Source of the DNA: Flavobacteriaceae bacterium
GTDB taxonomy: Bacteria; Bacteroidota; Bacteroidia; Flavobacteriales; Flavobacteriaceae
DNA length: 37,785 nt
Assembly: GCA_947456815.1 (NCBI GenBank)
Contig: CANGTL010000026.1
Span: 1 to 37,785, forward strand
Reading direction: 5' to 3'
Shown: positions 26,426 to 35,480 of the stretch, in pieces
Numbering within the stretch: position 1 is the first letter of the stretch
How the letters are laid out: each line of letters opens with the position of its first letter
The notes under the pieces: model-generated
The model's database searches: none
What the model saw: the letters and a program-made list of their open reading frames with translations, nothing else
Told to the model about the DNA's origin: nothing
Program-made: the position numbers and the translations under genes

Positions 26426-27832
26426 TTACTTAACTAAGTTAACTTCAACTCTTCTGTTGTTCGCTTTTCCAGCTTTGGTTTTGTTACTGTCAATTGGTTT
26501 AGTTTCACCAAAACCAGTAGAAGTTAATCTTCCTTCAGCAATTCCATTTGTAACCAAATAATCTTTAACCGCTTTTGCTCTATCTTCAGATAATTTCTGA
26601 TTTGCAGCGTCTTTACCATCACTATCTGTATGACCATCAATACTAAAGTTAGAAGAAGGATATTCTTTTAAGATAGCTGTAATAGATTGTAAAACAGGGT
26701 AAGTTTGCTGTTGGAATGTAGATTTTCCAGAGTTGAACAAGATTGTTTTGGCATAAGCATTTAATTTACTTACTTGCTCTTCTGATATTTCAGGACAACC
26801 TTTATTTGCTACCGTACCTTTAACATCTACACATTTATCGTCTTTGTCTAATACACCGTCACCGTCAGTATCAGGCCATGGACAACCACCATTTTCTTTC
26901 GGCCCTTTTACTTGTGGACATTTATCAGATTTATCTGCAATACCATCTCCGTCTGCATCTGGGCAACCATTCAATGATTTAGGACCAGAAACTTCTGGGC
27001 AAGCATCATCTTTATCCGCAATTCCGTCTCCATCAGTGTCAGGGCATCCTTGAAATTCTGCCAAACCTGCCACATCTGGACAAGAATCGCTTCCGTCAAT
27101 AATACCATCACCATCTGTGTCTGGACAACCTTTAAATTGTTTTAGACCTGCCACTTCAGGGCAAGCATCATCTTTATCATATATTCCGTCGCCGTCAGTA
27201 TCTTTTCCTCCAAATTTAAATGTTAAACCTGCAAAGTGTTGCATGTGAGAAGGAACGTTTTGTTCTGGAATTCTTGCATCAGTATCAAATGAGTACTTGT
27301 AAGTTGATTGAAAAGACAAACCAACCATTTCCGTGAACCAGAAAGTTAATCCAAAACCTCCATTAGCAGTTCCAAAACTAGCATCTCCCATTGAAGTATA
27401 ACCTCCACCAACATGAACAGAAGGATCAATAACTTTCCATCCAAACATATTTGCAAAACTATACTTGATTACCCCATCGGCGCCATAGTAACTTAAATCA
27501 CCTGGATTTATTACCGGATAATCACCAGGGATTGTAACTCTTGGCTCAACCCATCTTTTAATTCTGTTAACAGATCCTGTGATTCCAAATGAAAAACTTC
27601 CGCCAACATTTCTAGACACGTTAATGTACGAAACAGAAGGAAGAATATTCCAATTGTCATTTACATTGAAATACTGAGAAAATTGATCTTCGATTTTAGA
27701 AGCTGCACTTACTCTAGTGTCTACAGCGTTTGTTCCAAAAGAAATAGCCCATGGATTGTTACTATCTTGTGCTTGCGAACTTAGTCCGACAAACATTATC
27801 ACAGCAGCAAATAATTTGTTAAGATGTTTCAT
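26426..27832 (-). CDS. OmpA-family outer membrane protein with thrombospondin type 3 repeats
   Basis: A 468-residue envelope protein with a Sec signal ([22 protein letters not shown]). Residues about 23-200 are an 8-strand beta-barrel-like domain. Residues about 205-345 hold five calcium-binding TSP3-type repeats of the form [16 protein letters not shown]-terminal OmpA peptidoglycan-binding domain (about 350-468) follows, with [25 protein letters not shown] and [10 protein letters not shown]. It anchors the outer membrane to the cell wall and is typically one of the most abundant flavobacterial outer membrane proteins. It has a strong promoter and its own terminator, so it is expressed alone. 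Confidence 0.95.
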   Translation of the reverse strand: MKHLNKLFAAVIMFVGLSSQAQDSNNPWAISFGTNAVDTRVSAASKIEDQFSQYFNVNDNWNILPSVSYINVSRNVGGSFSFGITGSVNRIKRWVEPRVTIPGDYPVINPGDLSYYGADGVIKYSFANMFGWKVIDPSVHVGGGYTSMGDASFGTANGGFGLTFWFTEMVGLSFQSTYKYSFDTDARIPEQNVPSHMQHFAGLTFKFGGKDTDGDGIYDKDDACPEVAGLKQFKGCPDTDGDGIIDGSDSCPDVAGLAEFQGCPDTDGDGIADKDDACPEVSGPKSLNGCPDADGDGIADKSDKCPQVKGPKENGGCPWPDTDGDGVLDKDDKCVDVKGTVANKGCPEISEEQVSKLNAYAKTILFNSGKSTFQQQTYPVLQSITAILKEYPSSNFSIDGHTDSDGKDAANQKLSEDRAKAVKDYLVTNGIAEGRLTSTGFGETKPIDSNKTKAGKANNRRVEVNLVK

Positions 27833-27867
27833 ACTTAAATTTTGTTAGATTACAATATTTTGTTAGG

Positions 27868-27898
27868 CAAAAGTAATACGTAATTTTATAACTACAAA
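27868..27898 (-). promoter_or_regulatory. Strong promoter of the OmpA-family gene
   Basis: On the minus strand: TTTG (27895-27898), 19-nt spacer, TACTTTTG (27868-27875), leader about 30 nt. Both boxes match the Bacteroidota consensus fully. Confidence 0.75.
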
Positions 27899-27943
27899 AT
27901 GAAATGTTAAAAAAAACCTATTAAAAACCTAATGAAGTGGTCT

Positions 27944-29137
27944 TTAGACAACATTTAACATTTTACCAACTTCAATAAATGCTAAAATAGCACGATCCAT
28001 TTGCTCTTTAGTATGAGATGCAGATAGTTGCACTCTAATTCTTGCTTTGTCTTTAGGTACAACTGGAAAAAAGAACCCAATCACATATACCCCTTTCTTA
28101 AGTAATTCATTTGCCATCTCTTGTGCAAGTTTAGCGTCGTACAGCATTACTGGAACTATTGCAGAATCTCCGTCAACGATATCAAATCCTGCGTTCTTTA
28201 TATTTTCTTTAAAATAATTTACATTCCATTCCAAACGATCCCGAAGTGTGGTTTCTTTCTCTAATAATTCAAATACTTTTAACGAAGCTCCGACAATTGC
28301 GGGAGCAAGTGAATTTGAAAACAGGTATGGTCTTGATCTTTGTCGCAAAATTTCAATGATTTCTTTCTTTCCAGTAGTGTAGCCACCCATAGCGCCTCCA
28401 AGTGCTTTGCCCAACGTTCCTGTCACAATTTCCACTCTACCCATTACTCCCTTTGCTTCTAAAGTACCTCTTCCGGTTGCCCCAATAAAGCCTGCAGCAT
28501 GACACTCGTCGACCATTACCATCGCATCATATTTGTCTGCTAAGTCACAAATTTTATCTAAGGGTGCTACAATGCCATCCATAGAAAACACGCCGTCAGT
28601 TACAATTAATTTAAATCTTGAACCTGCTGAATTTGCTCCAATTAGCTGCTTTTCTAAATCTTCCATATTGCTGTTTTCATAGCGGAATCTTTTTGCTTTG
28701 CATAACCTAACACCATCAATAATAGATGCGTGATTTAAGCTGTCCGAAATAATCGCATCATTTTCGTCAAGTAAGGGCTCAAAAACTCCTCCATTTGCAT
28801 CAAATGCAGCGGCATAAAGAATTGTGTCTTCGGTCCCGTAAAAATGGGCAATCTTTTTTTCAAGCTCTTTATGAATATCTTGTGTTCCACATATAAATCG
28901 AACAGATGACATTCCAAAACTATGAGAATCCATTGTGTCCTTTGCCGCTTGAATAACATCGGGGTGAGAAGACAAGCCTAAGTAGTTATTTGAGCAAAAA
29001 TTAAGAACCTTTTCGCCCGTTGAAATTTGTATTTCTGCGCCTTGTGAAGAGGTAATTATTCTCTCTTTCTTAAAAAGACCATTCTTTTCGATTGTCTCTA
29101 ACTCTAACTCAAGATATTCTTTTATTTTTTGGTACAT
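27944..29137 (-). CDS. kbl: Glycine C-acetyltransferase (2-amino-3-ketobutyrate CoA ligase)
   Basis: A 397-residue PLP enzyme that splits 2-amino-3-ketobutyrate with CoA into glycine and acetyl-CoA in threonine breakdown. Visible: [37 protein letters not shown] and the PLP lysine Lys244 in [14 protein letters not shown]. The [24 protein letters not shown] stretch, quoted here only by its ends at residues 70 and 93, is characteristic of KBL rather than of BioF or serine palmitoyltransferase. No threonine dehydrogenase gene is in the window. It starts 10 nt after the AddA-like gene stop and so is probably co-transcribed with it. Confidence 0.93.
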   Translation of the reverse strand: MYQKIKEYLELELETIEKNGLFKKERIITSSQGAEIQISTGEKVLNFCSNNYLGLSSHPDVIQAAKDTMDSHSFGMSSVRFICGTQDIHKELEKKIAHFYGTEDTILYAAAFDANGGVFEPLLDENDAIISDSLNHASIIDGVRLCKAKRFRYENSNMEDLEKQLIGANSAGSRFKLIVTDGVFSMDGIVAPLDKICDLADKYDAMVMVDECHAAGFIGATGRGTLEAKGVMGRVEIVTGTLGKALGGAMGGYTTGKKEIIEILRQRSRPYLFSNSLAPAIVGASLKVFELLEKETTLRDRLEWNVNYFKENIKNAGFDIVDGDSAIVPVMLYDAKLAQEMANELLKKGVYVIGFFFPVVPKDKARIRVQLSASHTKEQMDRAILAFIEVGKMLNVV

Positions 29138-29147
29138 TCTCTAAATT

Positions 29148-32100
29148 TTAACTATTTGACAACTTAATTAATTCTATTTTCTTTCCAATATAGACTAAGG
29201 TTTTAAGTACTACCTTGAAACCCATTTTTTCCAAAACATTTTGATAATTTTCTAATTGAACCTTGTGACTGCTTTTGTAAACTCCCGTCTTGTAATCTAA
29301 AAGAAACACTTCGTTATTTGGCGTAACAACAATTCTATCTGGCTTTATTGTTGCGGCATCATTTTGAATAATTATCTTTTCGTTCAACACTTCGTATTCT
29401 TCACAAAAATAATCTACTAATTCTTCATTATTTAATATTTCAGTAATGACATCGTTTACATCTACTTTCTGATTGAGGTTTATTAATCCTGACTCTACAG
29501 CAATAGCAATCGCTTGGTCAACATCATTTTTTAATTTAATTTTGGATAATATTTCGTGTATAATATTTCCATATTCAATTGCTTCTTGTTGAAAAGTACC
29601 CCACAACAATGCCTCTTTTTTAGCGATTTTGATTTTGCTGAAATTCAACTTACTAGAAACTTCAATTATTTCGTTTTCATTTCTTTCAATTGATTTTTGC
29701 GCCGGCCTTCTTTCTAATGTGCCGAATTCATACTTCAATTTATTTTCTTCAAAAATATTTTTTCCTTTCAAATATTTCACGAAAAATGAAGCCATACTAT
29801 TTGGGTATTTTCCATCTTTTCTTGGCCCAACCAAACTAGAAATAATGTGCAGTTGTTCCTCCGCCCTTGTTAAAGCGACATAAAGAACATTTACGTTATC
29901 TAATAATTCCTCTTGCTTTTGCCTCGAATAAGCTTCCAGCCCCTCTTCTCCAAAATTTTCAACAGCTTTAGTATTGTCTACTAGAACTTTTGGCAAACCA
30001 AAATCTTGTAAGTTGGTTTCTAACCAGATCTTATCCTTAGGCTTTTTGTCGTAGTCTTCGTCTGCAAATGGGAGTATTACTATAGGAAATTCAAGTCCTT
30101 TTGATTTATGAACAGTTAATATCTTTACAGCATTACTCCCTTCTGGAGATGGAATACTGTATTTACTTGAATTGCTCTCCCAAAAAACTAGAAAATCTGA
30201 AATTCCAGTCTGCTTGTAATAATCTCGCTCTAAAACAACATCCAAAAAAAACTGTAAATAAGAATTGCTTTTCTTGCTCTTTATAAGAATGGTTATAATT
30301 TGTTCTACCACTTCATAAAGCGGTTTCTTTCTGAGGTTCTCAAATTTAATTGATATGTCAAATTTAAGCAACCAAGCCTCAAAATCAGACTCTTCCTTCA
30401 ATTTTACCCCTGTCGAAACAAAATCATTAACTGCTATCTCTATCAAATTATTTGTCGCGATATATAATAGAAAAAAAGCCTTGGCTTCATTGTCATTCTG
30501 ATTCCTAACATATTTTAAAACGTCAATTACACATCGAACCTCTGTCGAATTTTCGATTAACAATGTTTCTGAGGAAACTAACGGGATATTCCTCTTCGAT
30601 AAATAACCTGCAAGCTGTATCCCTTGACTTCTTTTCCTAGTTAAAATTGCAACATCCCTGTATTCATAACCACTGTCAACAATTTCATGAATCTTCTGTA
30701 AAGTAAGTTTGCAGTATAGGTCATTTTTGTTGTTCTCTTCTTCGATCTCAAAATTCAAATCATCATCTATTTTTGAATTCAAGAAAGTAATGCCGACATA
30801 TCCTCCTTCTAGATTTGTACCTAACTGATAACTATGGTTTTGATACAAGTCTCTGTAATCAGGATCTGCAAACTCAGCTGAAATAAACTTAAAGAACTTA
30901 TTATTAAAGTCGATTATCTCTGAATAACTTCTATAATTAGTTTGTAATCGAAACACCTTCTTGTCAGAGTTATGAAAAGGATTTTCATTATTTGCAATTG
31001 CAATAAATTGCTCAGCCTTACCACCCCGCCAGCGATAGATAGATTGTTTTGGGTCGCCAACAATCATAAGTGTTCCCTTTTCTCCTTGTTGAAACTCGCT
31101 TGATAATGCATTGTCTATTAAGGGAATAATATTCTTCCACTGCATTATTGAAGTGTCCTGAAATTCATCAATGAAAAAATGAAAATATTTCTCGCCTAGT
31201 TTTTCATAAATAAAAGGTGCTGGCTGATTTTGAATCTCGTTAAAAATAAGAGTATTAAATTCCGCGATTGATATCAAATTTTGCTCTTTTTGAATTCTAT
31301 CTAGAGTATTACTAATTGTATTTAGAAGAGAAAGTGGCGTAATGTTCTTTAGTATTGCGCTATAAAAATCAACTTTATCAAAATTTGCGTACACTTCCTC
31401 CAAGACAGAAATTATTTCAGGAATTATCGATTTTATAACCTCGCTATCTTTCGCGGTTTTATTAATCTGCACCTCCTCAATTTGATGGAATTTTTTGGTG
31501 CCAACTTTGTACTTTCCGTCCCGAATAGAAACCAAATGATTTGGCAAAGTCCCTCTTGAAAAAGATCTGATGTCTATACTATTTTGGTCTATCAATGCAA
31601 TTGCTTTAGCGCCAAGTGACTTGTTTTGAGATTCAAGCAAAGTCTTGGAGTGCCTTATCTTCTTTCTCACCTCAACAAACTCCGGAATTGTATTGTTTTG
31701 GAGTAGACTAATTTGTTCTCTATTATTCTCGCTGTAAATAAGTTTGCCGATTTCAAAAATCTCCCTACTAACATCCCAAGATTTGTCGTCATCGGCTTTT
31801 TCGATGGTAAAATCAAGTAGTAGGTTTGTTATCGTTTCATCTTCTCCCGCCTGAGCTATAATTGCATCGACCGCTTCCGACAAAAGCAAATCAGTATCAA
31901 GAGTGACTTCAAATGTGCTTGGCAAATTCAAATCGTAAGCAAAAGCACGAATAACCTTATGAGTAAACTTGTCTATAGTCAAAATATCGAAAGAAGCGTA
32001 ATTGTAGATCAAGTGTTTTACTATTTCCATTGCTTTTGACTTGATATTGGCAATTGGAAGTTTCATGTCATCAGCTATATCATCTAGCATTTGAGTAGCT

Positions 32101-32336
32101 TTGCTACTGCTTTTTTCCCTCGAAAATTCATATAAACTTTGAAGAATACGGCTCTTCATTTCATGAACGGCCTTATTTGTAAAGGTAATCGCAAGTATAT
32201 TTCTATAAGCATCATTTTTCTTAGCAGAAAGAATGATTTTCAAGTACTCCTTTACCAGAGTATATGTCTTTCCAGAGCCGGCTGAAGCATCATAAACAGA
32301 GAATGAAGGTCTTTGGTGTGGATTACTAATCTCCAT
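29148..32336 (-). CDS. AddA-like UvrD/Rep helicase-nuclease
   Basis: A 1062-residue superfamily 1 helicase. The Walker A motif is ASAGSGKT (17-24); Walker B is FIDEFQDTS; then MIVGDPKQSIYRWRGG, LQTNYRS, and VHKSKGLEFPIVILP near residue 700, and ALTRAEEQLHII. The C-terminal end has a RecB-like nuclease with PDRIVVTPNNEVFLLDYKTG. This is the AddA half of an AddAB-type complex that unwinds and trims DNA ends for repair. The AddB-like partner is 3 kb downstream on the same strand. It heads a likely operon with kbl. No promoter was clearly identified. Confidence 0.9.
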   Translation of the reverse strand: MEISNPHQRPSFSVYDASAGSGKTYTLVKEYLKIILSAKKNDAYRNILAITFTNKAVHEMKSRILQSLYEFSREKSSSKATQMLDDIADDMKLPIANIKSKAMEIVKHLIYNYASFDILTIDKFTHKVIRAFAYDLNLPSTFEVTLDTDLLLSEAVDAIIAQAGEDETITNLLLDFTIEKADDDKSWDVSREIFEIGKLIYSENNREQISLLQNNTIPEFVEVRKKIRHSKTLLESQNKSLGAKAIALIDQNSIDIRSFSRGTLPNHLVSIRDGKYKVGTKKFHQIEEVQINKTAKDSEVIKSIIPEIISVLEEVYANFDKVDFYSAILKNITPLSLLNTISNTLDRIQKEQNLISIAEFNTLIFNEIQNQPAPFIYEKLGEKYFHFFIDEFQDTSIMQWKNIIPLIDNALSSEFQQGEKGTLMIVGDPKQSIYRWRGGKAEQFIAIANNENPFHNSDKKVFRLQTNYRSYSEIIDFNNKFFKFISAEFADPDYRDLYQNHSYQLGTNLEGGYVGITFLNSKIDDDLNFEIEEENNKNDLYCKLTLQKIHEIVDSGYEYRDVAILTRKRSQGIQLAGYLSKRNIPLVSSETLLIENSTEVRCVIDVLKYVRNQNDNEAKAFFLLYIATNNLIEIAVNDFVSTGVKLKEESDFEAWLLKFDISIKFENLRKKPLYEVVEQIITILIKSKKSNSYLQFFLDVVLERDYYKQTGISDFLVFWESNSSKYSIPSPEGSNAVKILTVHKSKGLEFPIVILPFADEDYDKKPKDKIWLETNLQDFGLPKVLVDNTKAVENFGEEGLEAYSRQKQEELLDNVNVLYVALTRAEEQLHIISSLVGPRKDGKYPNSMASFFVKYLKGKNIFEENKLKYEFGTLERRPAQKSIERNENEIIEVSSKLNFSKIKIAKKEALLWGTFQQEAIEYGNIIHEILSKIKLKNDVDQAIAIAVESGLINLNQKVDVNDVITEILNNEELVDYFCEEYEVLNEKIIIQNDAATIKPDRIVVTPNNEVFLLDYKTGVYKSSHKVQLENYQNVLEKMGFKVVLKTLVYIGKKIELIKLSNS

Positions 32337-32436
32337 GAAAGCTTAAAATTAGAAAAAAATTAAAACAGACGCCGCGTTGAATGTATGACTCTTGAAATTA
32401 ACGAGGTGGTTTATTTCATTTCCAAAGTTAAATGTT

Positions 32437-32444
32437 TAAATTTG
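32437..32444 (+). promoter_or_regulatory. Candidate -7 box (TAAATTTG) of the superoxide dismutase gene
   Basis: TAAATTTG matches TAnnTTTG and lies 35 nt before the ATG. The -33 region has only TTTA at a suitable distance. Confidence 0.45.
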
Positions 32445-32479
32445 AATAAAATATTTATTAATTACTAAAACTACATTTT

Positions 32480-33088
32480 ATGGCTTTTGATTTACCTAAA
32501 TTACAGTATGATTATAACGCACTTGAACCACATATAGATTCACGCACGATGGAGATTCATCATACGAAACATCATAATGCATACACAACTAACTTAAATG
32601 CTGCTGTTGCTGGAACCGACTTAGAAGGCAAAACCATTGAAAATATTTTGATTAATCTCGACATGAAAAATGCTGCTGTTCGTAACAATGGTGGTGGTTT
32701 TTATAACCATAATCTCTTTTGGGCAATAATGTCACCAAATGGTGGTGGTCTTCCTACTGGTGATTTACTTGATGCGATCGAAAATGAATTTGGCAGTTTC
32801 GACGAATTTAAGGTGAGCTTTGCAAAAGCTGGAGCAACGCAGTTTGGTTCTGGTTGGGCGTGGCTTTGTGTTCATAAAGGAGGCAAACTTGATATCTGCG
32901 GAACTCCGAATCAAGACAACCCTTTAATGCCAAATGTCGGTTGTGGAGGAACTCCTATTTTAGGAATGGATGTTTGGGAGCATGCTTATTATCTACATTA
33001 TCAAAACCGTCGTCCAGATTATATTGAAGCCTTTTTCAACGTTATTAATTGGACTGAAGTTTCAAGACGATATGCATCGGAGAAATAG
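32480..33088 (+). CDS. sodA: Superoxide dismutase, Mn type (Fe/Mn family)
   Basis: A 202-residue cytoplasmic enzyme converting superoxide to peroxide and oxygen. Metal ligands are His27 (EIHHTKHH), His77 (FYNHNLFW), Asp164 and His168 ([16 protein letters not shown]). The second-sphere residues Gly72-Gly73 and Gln145 (TPNQDNPLM) point to manganese rather than iron, although cambialistic activity cannot be excluded. No signal peptide. It has its own -7 box and a very strong terminator, so it is monocistronic. Confidence 0.96.
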   Translation: MAFDLPKLQYDYNALEPHIDSRTMEIHHTKHHNAYTTNLNAAVAGTDLEGKTIENILINLDMKNAAVRNNGGGFYNHNLFWAIMSPNGGGLPTGDLLDAIENEFGSFDEFKVSFAKAGATQFGSGWAWLCVHKGGKLDICGTPNQDNPLMPNVGCGGTPILGMDVWEHAYYLHYQNRRPDYIEAFFNVINWTEVSRRYASEK

Positions 33089-33107
33089 AACGCTTCGTTT
33101 TAATAAG

Positions 33108-33148
33108 CTAAAAGACCGGATTCTTACTATTGGAATCCGGTCTTTTAG
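33108..33148 (+). terminator. Terminator of the superoxide dismutase gene
   Basis: A perfect 16-bp stem, CTAAAAGACCGGATTC (33108-33123) with GAATCCGGTCTTTTAG (33133-33148), 9-nt loop. It is followed by few T, but the inner T-run of the stem is long; it may act on both strands. Confidence 0.85.
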
Positions 33149-33162
33149 TATATACAACTTCT

Positions 33163-33240
33163 ATAAAATAAAAAAGGTGAAATTGCTTTCACCCTTTTTG
33201 CCCCAAATCTACCATAAGCTTAAACCTACTAAATTATGGT
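33163..33240 (-). ncRNA. Candidate small RNA, copy 1
   Basis: This is about 90% identical over 78 bp to the copy at 33354-33431. Read on the minus strand it has hairpin 1 (ACCATAA with TTATGGT, extendable to 9 bp by flanking CT/AG), a conserved AGATTTGGGGCAAAAAGGG joiner, and hairpin 2 (TTTCACC-type stem with a T6-A-T4 tail) that looks like a terminator. The -7 region before it is TAGATTTA, a degraded match with no -33 at the right distance, so this copy may be weakly expressed or fed by read-through. The strand and RNA nature are inferred. Confidence 0.5.
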
Positions 33241-33353
33241 AGTGTAAATCTAACCACATTTAACGGGTTTCCTCATTCAAATCTTTAAATTAATTGGGAT
33301 TATAGGCAAATAAGAGTATGTGTGCCTTTTGTAAGGGTGTTTTATCAACTTGC

Positions 33354-33431
33354 ATAAAATAAAAAAGGTGAAATTTCTTTCACCCTTTTTGCCCCAAATC
33401 TACCATAAACTTAACCTACTAATGCTATGGT
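33354..33431 (-). ncRNA. Candidate small RNA, copy 2 (with promoter)
   Basis: Same two-hairpin layout as copy 1: ACCATA/TATGGT hairpin, AGATTTGGGGCAAAAAGGG joiner, and a terminator hairpin whose arms are GGTGAAA (33367-33373) and TTTCACC (33378-33384), then TTTTTTATTTTA. A full-consensus promoter lies at 33436-33467, predicting a transcript of about 70 nt starting near 33429. Conserved Flavobacteria RNA motifs of unknown function exist (for example the published flavo-1 motif); whether this is one of them cannot be told here. Confidence 0.6.
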
Positions 33432-33435
33432 TCAC

Positions 33436-33467
33436 CAAAAGTATACTGGTAGATTGTTATTAACAAA
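33436..33467 (-). promoter_or_regulatory. Consensus promoter of the candidate small RNA copy 2
   Basis: On the minus strand: TTTG (33464-33467), 20-nt spacer, TACTTTTG (33436-33443), pointing away from the purF-type gene into the small RNA. No ORF follows it. Confidence 0.65.
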
Positions 33468-33520
33468 TATTTTAGATGAACTACACCAAAACTCGATAAA
33501 GTGTTAACAAACATCCATTT

Positions 33521-35419
33521 TTAGTAGGCTCTAGCATCTTTTCCTTCATAAAAATTCATAAATGCCTTGTTAACAACTCTATTCCCTCCTGCTGTTGGGT
33601 AGTCTCCTGTGAAATACCAATCTCCCAAATTTTTAGGGCAAGCTAAATGAAGATTCTCTACAGATTGAAAAATGATTCTAACTTCCGCATTAAGTTCTTT
33701 GGAGCTAAGCATGCTCGCGATTTTATCTGATATTTCTTGCGGAAGAAACGGCTTGTAGATTTCTGTAACGACATTTCTGATTTCAGCATCCCTCATGTTT
33801 TCTTGTGCCTTACATTTTTTATAAACTTCGTCAACAATGTGGTATAAATTCTTCTCTTTCAGGAGTTCTAATGCTGCCTTAAACGCTACCAAACCTTCCA
33901 ACTTAGCCATGTCTATTCCATAACAATCTGGATATCTAATTTGGGGAGCGGAAGAAACTATGACAATTCTCTTTGGTCTTAGTCGATCCATCATTTTCAA
34001 AATACTCATCTTCAATGTAGTTCCACGGACGATACTATCATCAATAATAACCAAATTATCAGTTGATTTAATAACGCCATAAGTTACATCATAAACATGC
34101 GCCACAAGATCATCTCGGCTGCTGTCTTCTGTAATGAATGTTCTTAGTTTAGCATCCTTAATAGCTATTTTTTCTGTTCGAATTTTTACTGACAAAATCT
34201 CTTCTAGTTTTTCTTTTGTCAAGGTCTTTCTATTGTCCAAAATGAACTTATTCTTCCTTTGATTTAGAAAATCTTGAGCAGCTTCTACCATTCCGTAAAA
34301 TGAGGTTTCAGCGGTATTCGGGATATATGAAAAAACCGTGTTGTCAGTGTCATTTTCTATCGCAGAAAGAACAGAAGGCAAAACTAACTTTCCTAACGCT
34401 TTCCTTTCCTGATATATTTCAGCGTCACTTCCTCTTGAGAAATAAATTCTCTCAAAAGAACACGCTTTTTTTATTGATGCTGGAATAATTTCTTCTTCAG
34501 TTAAAATTCCATTTTTCTTTATGATTAATGCCTTCCCTGGCTGCAATTCTTGAACTTTTTCAAAATCAACATTGAAAACAGTTTGTATTACAGGTCTTTC
34601 TGAAGCAACCACGACAATTTCTTCATCCTCATAATAATAGGCAGGTCTAATTCCAGCAGGATCTCGAAAAACAAAAGCATCACCATGTCCAAATAATCCT
34701 GCCATCGCATAACCACCATCCCATCCTTTTGACGCTTTCTTAAGTATTTTTGCAACATTTAAGCGTTCTGCTATAACCGGCGATGCTTCTCGCTTAGAAA
34801 GTCCATTGTTCTTGCAGTCTTGGTACAATTCCGTTACCTCTTCGTCCAAAAAATGTCCTATTTTCTCCATAACCGTGACAGTATCGGTCATCTCTTTAGG
34901 ATGTTGGCCTAGTTCAACCAAACTATTAAACAGTTCGGTAACATTTGTCATATTGAAATTACCTGCAATTATAAGGTTTCTATGCATCCAATTGTTTTGA
35001 CGCAAAAACGGATGAACACTTTCAATACTGTTCTTCCCAAAAGTTCCGTAGCGCACATGCCCTAAAAACAGTTCTCCAACGTAAGGAAGATTCTTCTTTT
35101 GCAAGTCAACATCATCAGCGTATTCTGGATGCAACTCCATTTCTTCATTGATTCTTCCATTAATCTGCGCAAAAACGTCTTGAATAGCTTGTGTCTCATT
35201 TGAACGAACTCTACTAATATATCTTTCTCCTGGAGCAACGTCTAACTTAATTGAAGCAAATCCAGCGCCATCTTGACCACGATTGTGCTGCTTTTCCATT
35301 AGTAGGTACATTTTCTGTATGCCATAGAAAGCTGAACCATACTTTTCCTTATAAAACTCTAATGGTTTTTTTAATCTTAGTAAAGCAATTCCACATTCAT
35401 GTTTAATCGAGTCGCTCAT
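33521..35419 (-). CDS. purF: Amidophosphoribosyltransferase (purF type, long form)
   Basis: Catalyses the first step of purine synthesis, PRPP plus glutamine to phosphoribosylamine. The class II glutamine amidotransferase Cys is Cys9 (SIKHECGIALL), so an 8-residue propeptide must be removed to free it. Glutaminase-domain segments follow: HNRGQDGAGF (45-54), GHVRYGTFG and AGNFNMTN. The PRPP-binding loop is LVIIDDSIVRGTTLK (456-470). At 632 residues it is about 130-150 longer than typical PurF; the surplus lies in a longer glutaminase domain and a C-terminal extension (about 520-632). A second, shorter purF could exist elsewhere. Gene symbol rests on fold; a related Bacteroidota-specific role is possible. 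Confidence 0.88.
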   Translation of the reverse strand: MSDSIKHECGIALLRLKKPLEFYKEKYGSAFYGIQKMYLLMEKQHNRGQDGAGFASIKLDVAPGERYISRVRSNETQAIQDVFAQINGRINEEMELHPEYADDVDLQKKNLPYVGELFLGHVRYGTFGKNSIESVHPFLRQNNWMHRNLIIAGNFNMTNVTELFNSLVELGQHPKEMTDTVTVMEKIGHFLDEEVTELYQDCKNNGLSKREASPVIAERLNVAKILKKASKGWDGGYAMAGLFGHGDAFVFRDPAGIRPAYYYEDEEIVVVASERPVIQTVFNVDFEKVQELQPGKALIIKKNGILTEEEIIPASIKKACSFERIYFSRGSDAEIYQERKALGKLVLPSVLSAIENDTDNTVFSYIPNTAETSFYGMVEAAQDFLNQRKNKFILDNRKTLTKEKLEEILSVKIRTEKIAIKDAKLRTFITEDSSRDDLVAHVYDVTYGVIKSTDNLVIIDDSIVRGTTLKMSILKMMDRLRPKRIVIVSSAPQIRYPDCYGIDMAKLEGLVAFKAALELLKEKNLYHIVDEVYKKCKAQENMRDAEIRNVVTEIYKPFLPQEISDKIASMLSSKELNAEVRIIFQSVENLHLACPKNLGDWYFTGDYPTAGGNRVVNKAFMNFYEGKDARAY

Positions 35420-35440
35420 TATAATTGTGTTATTTGTTTA

Positions 35441-35472
35441 TTAAAATAAAAATGCCCCGAAATTCGAGGCAT
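35441..35472 (-). terminator. Terminator of the PfkB-family kinase gene
   Basis: ATGCCCCGA with TCGAGGCAT (35452-35472; one C/A mismatch), 3-nt loop, then TTTTTATTTTAA on the minus strand. It lies between the kinase stop (35481) and the purF-type start (35419). Confidence 0.75.
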
Positions 35473-35480
35473 AAAGTTAA

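Noticed and set aside
33163..33431. Mobile MITE-like repeat
   Set aside because: The copies lack terminal inverted repeats spanning the unit and flanking duplications, and a consensus promoter fits an RNA gene better; a genome search could still change this.
33149..33520. Missed short protein gene between the superoxide dismutase and purF-type genes
   Set aside because: No frame with start, family similarity or coding bias; the strong features are hairpins, a promoter and terminators.
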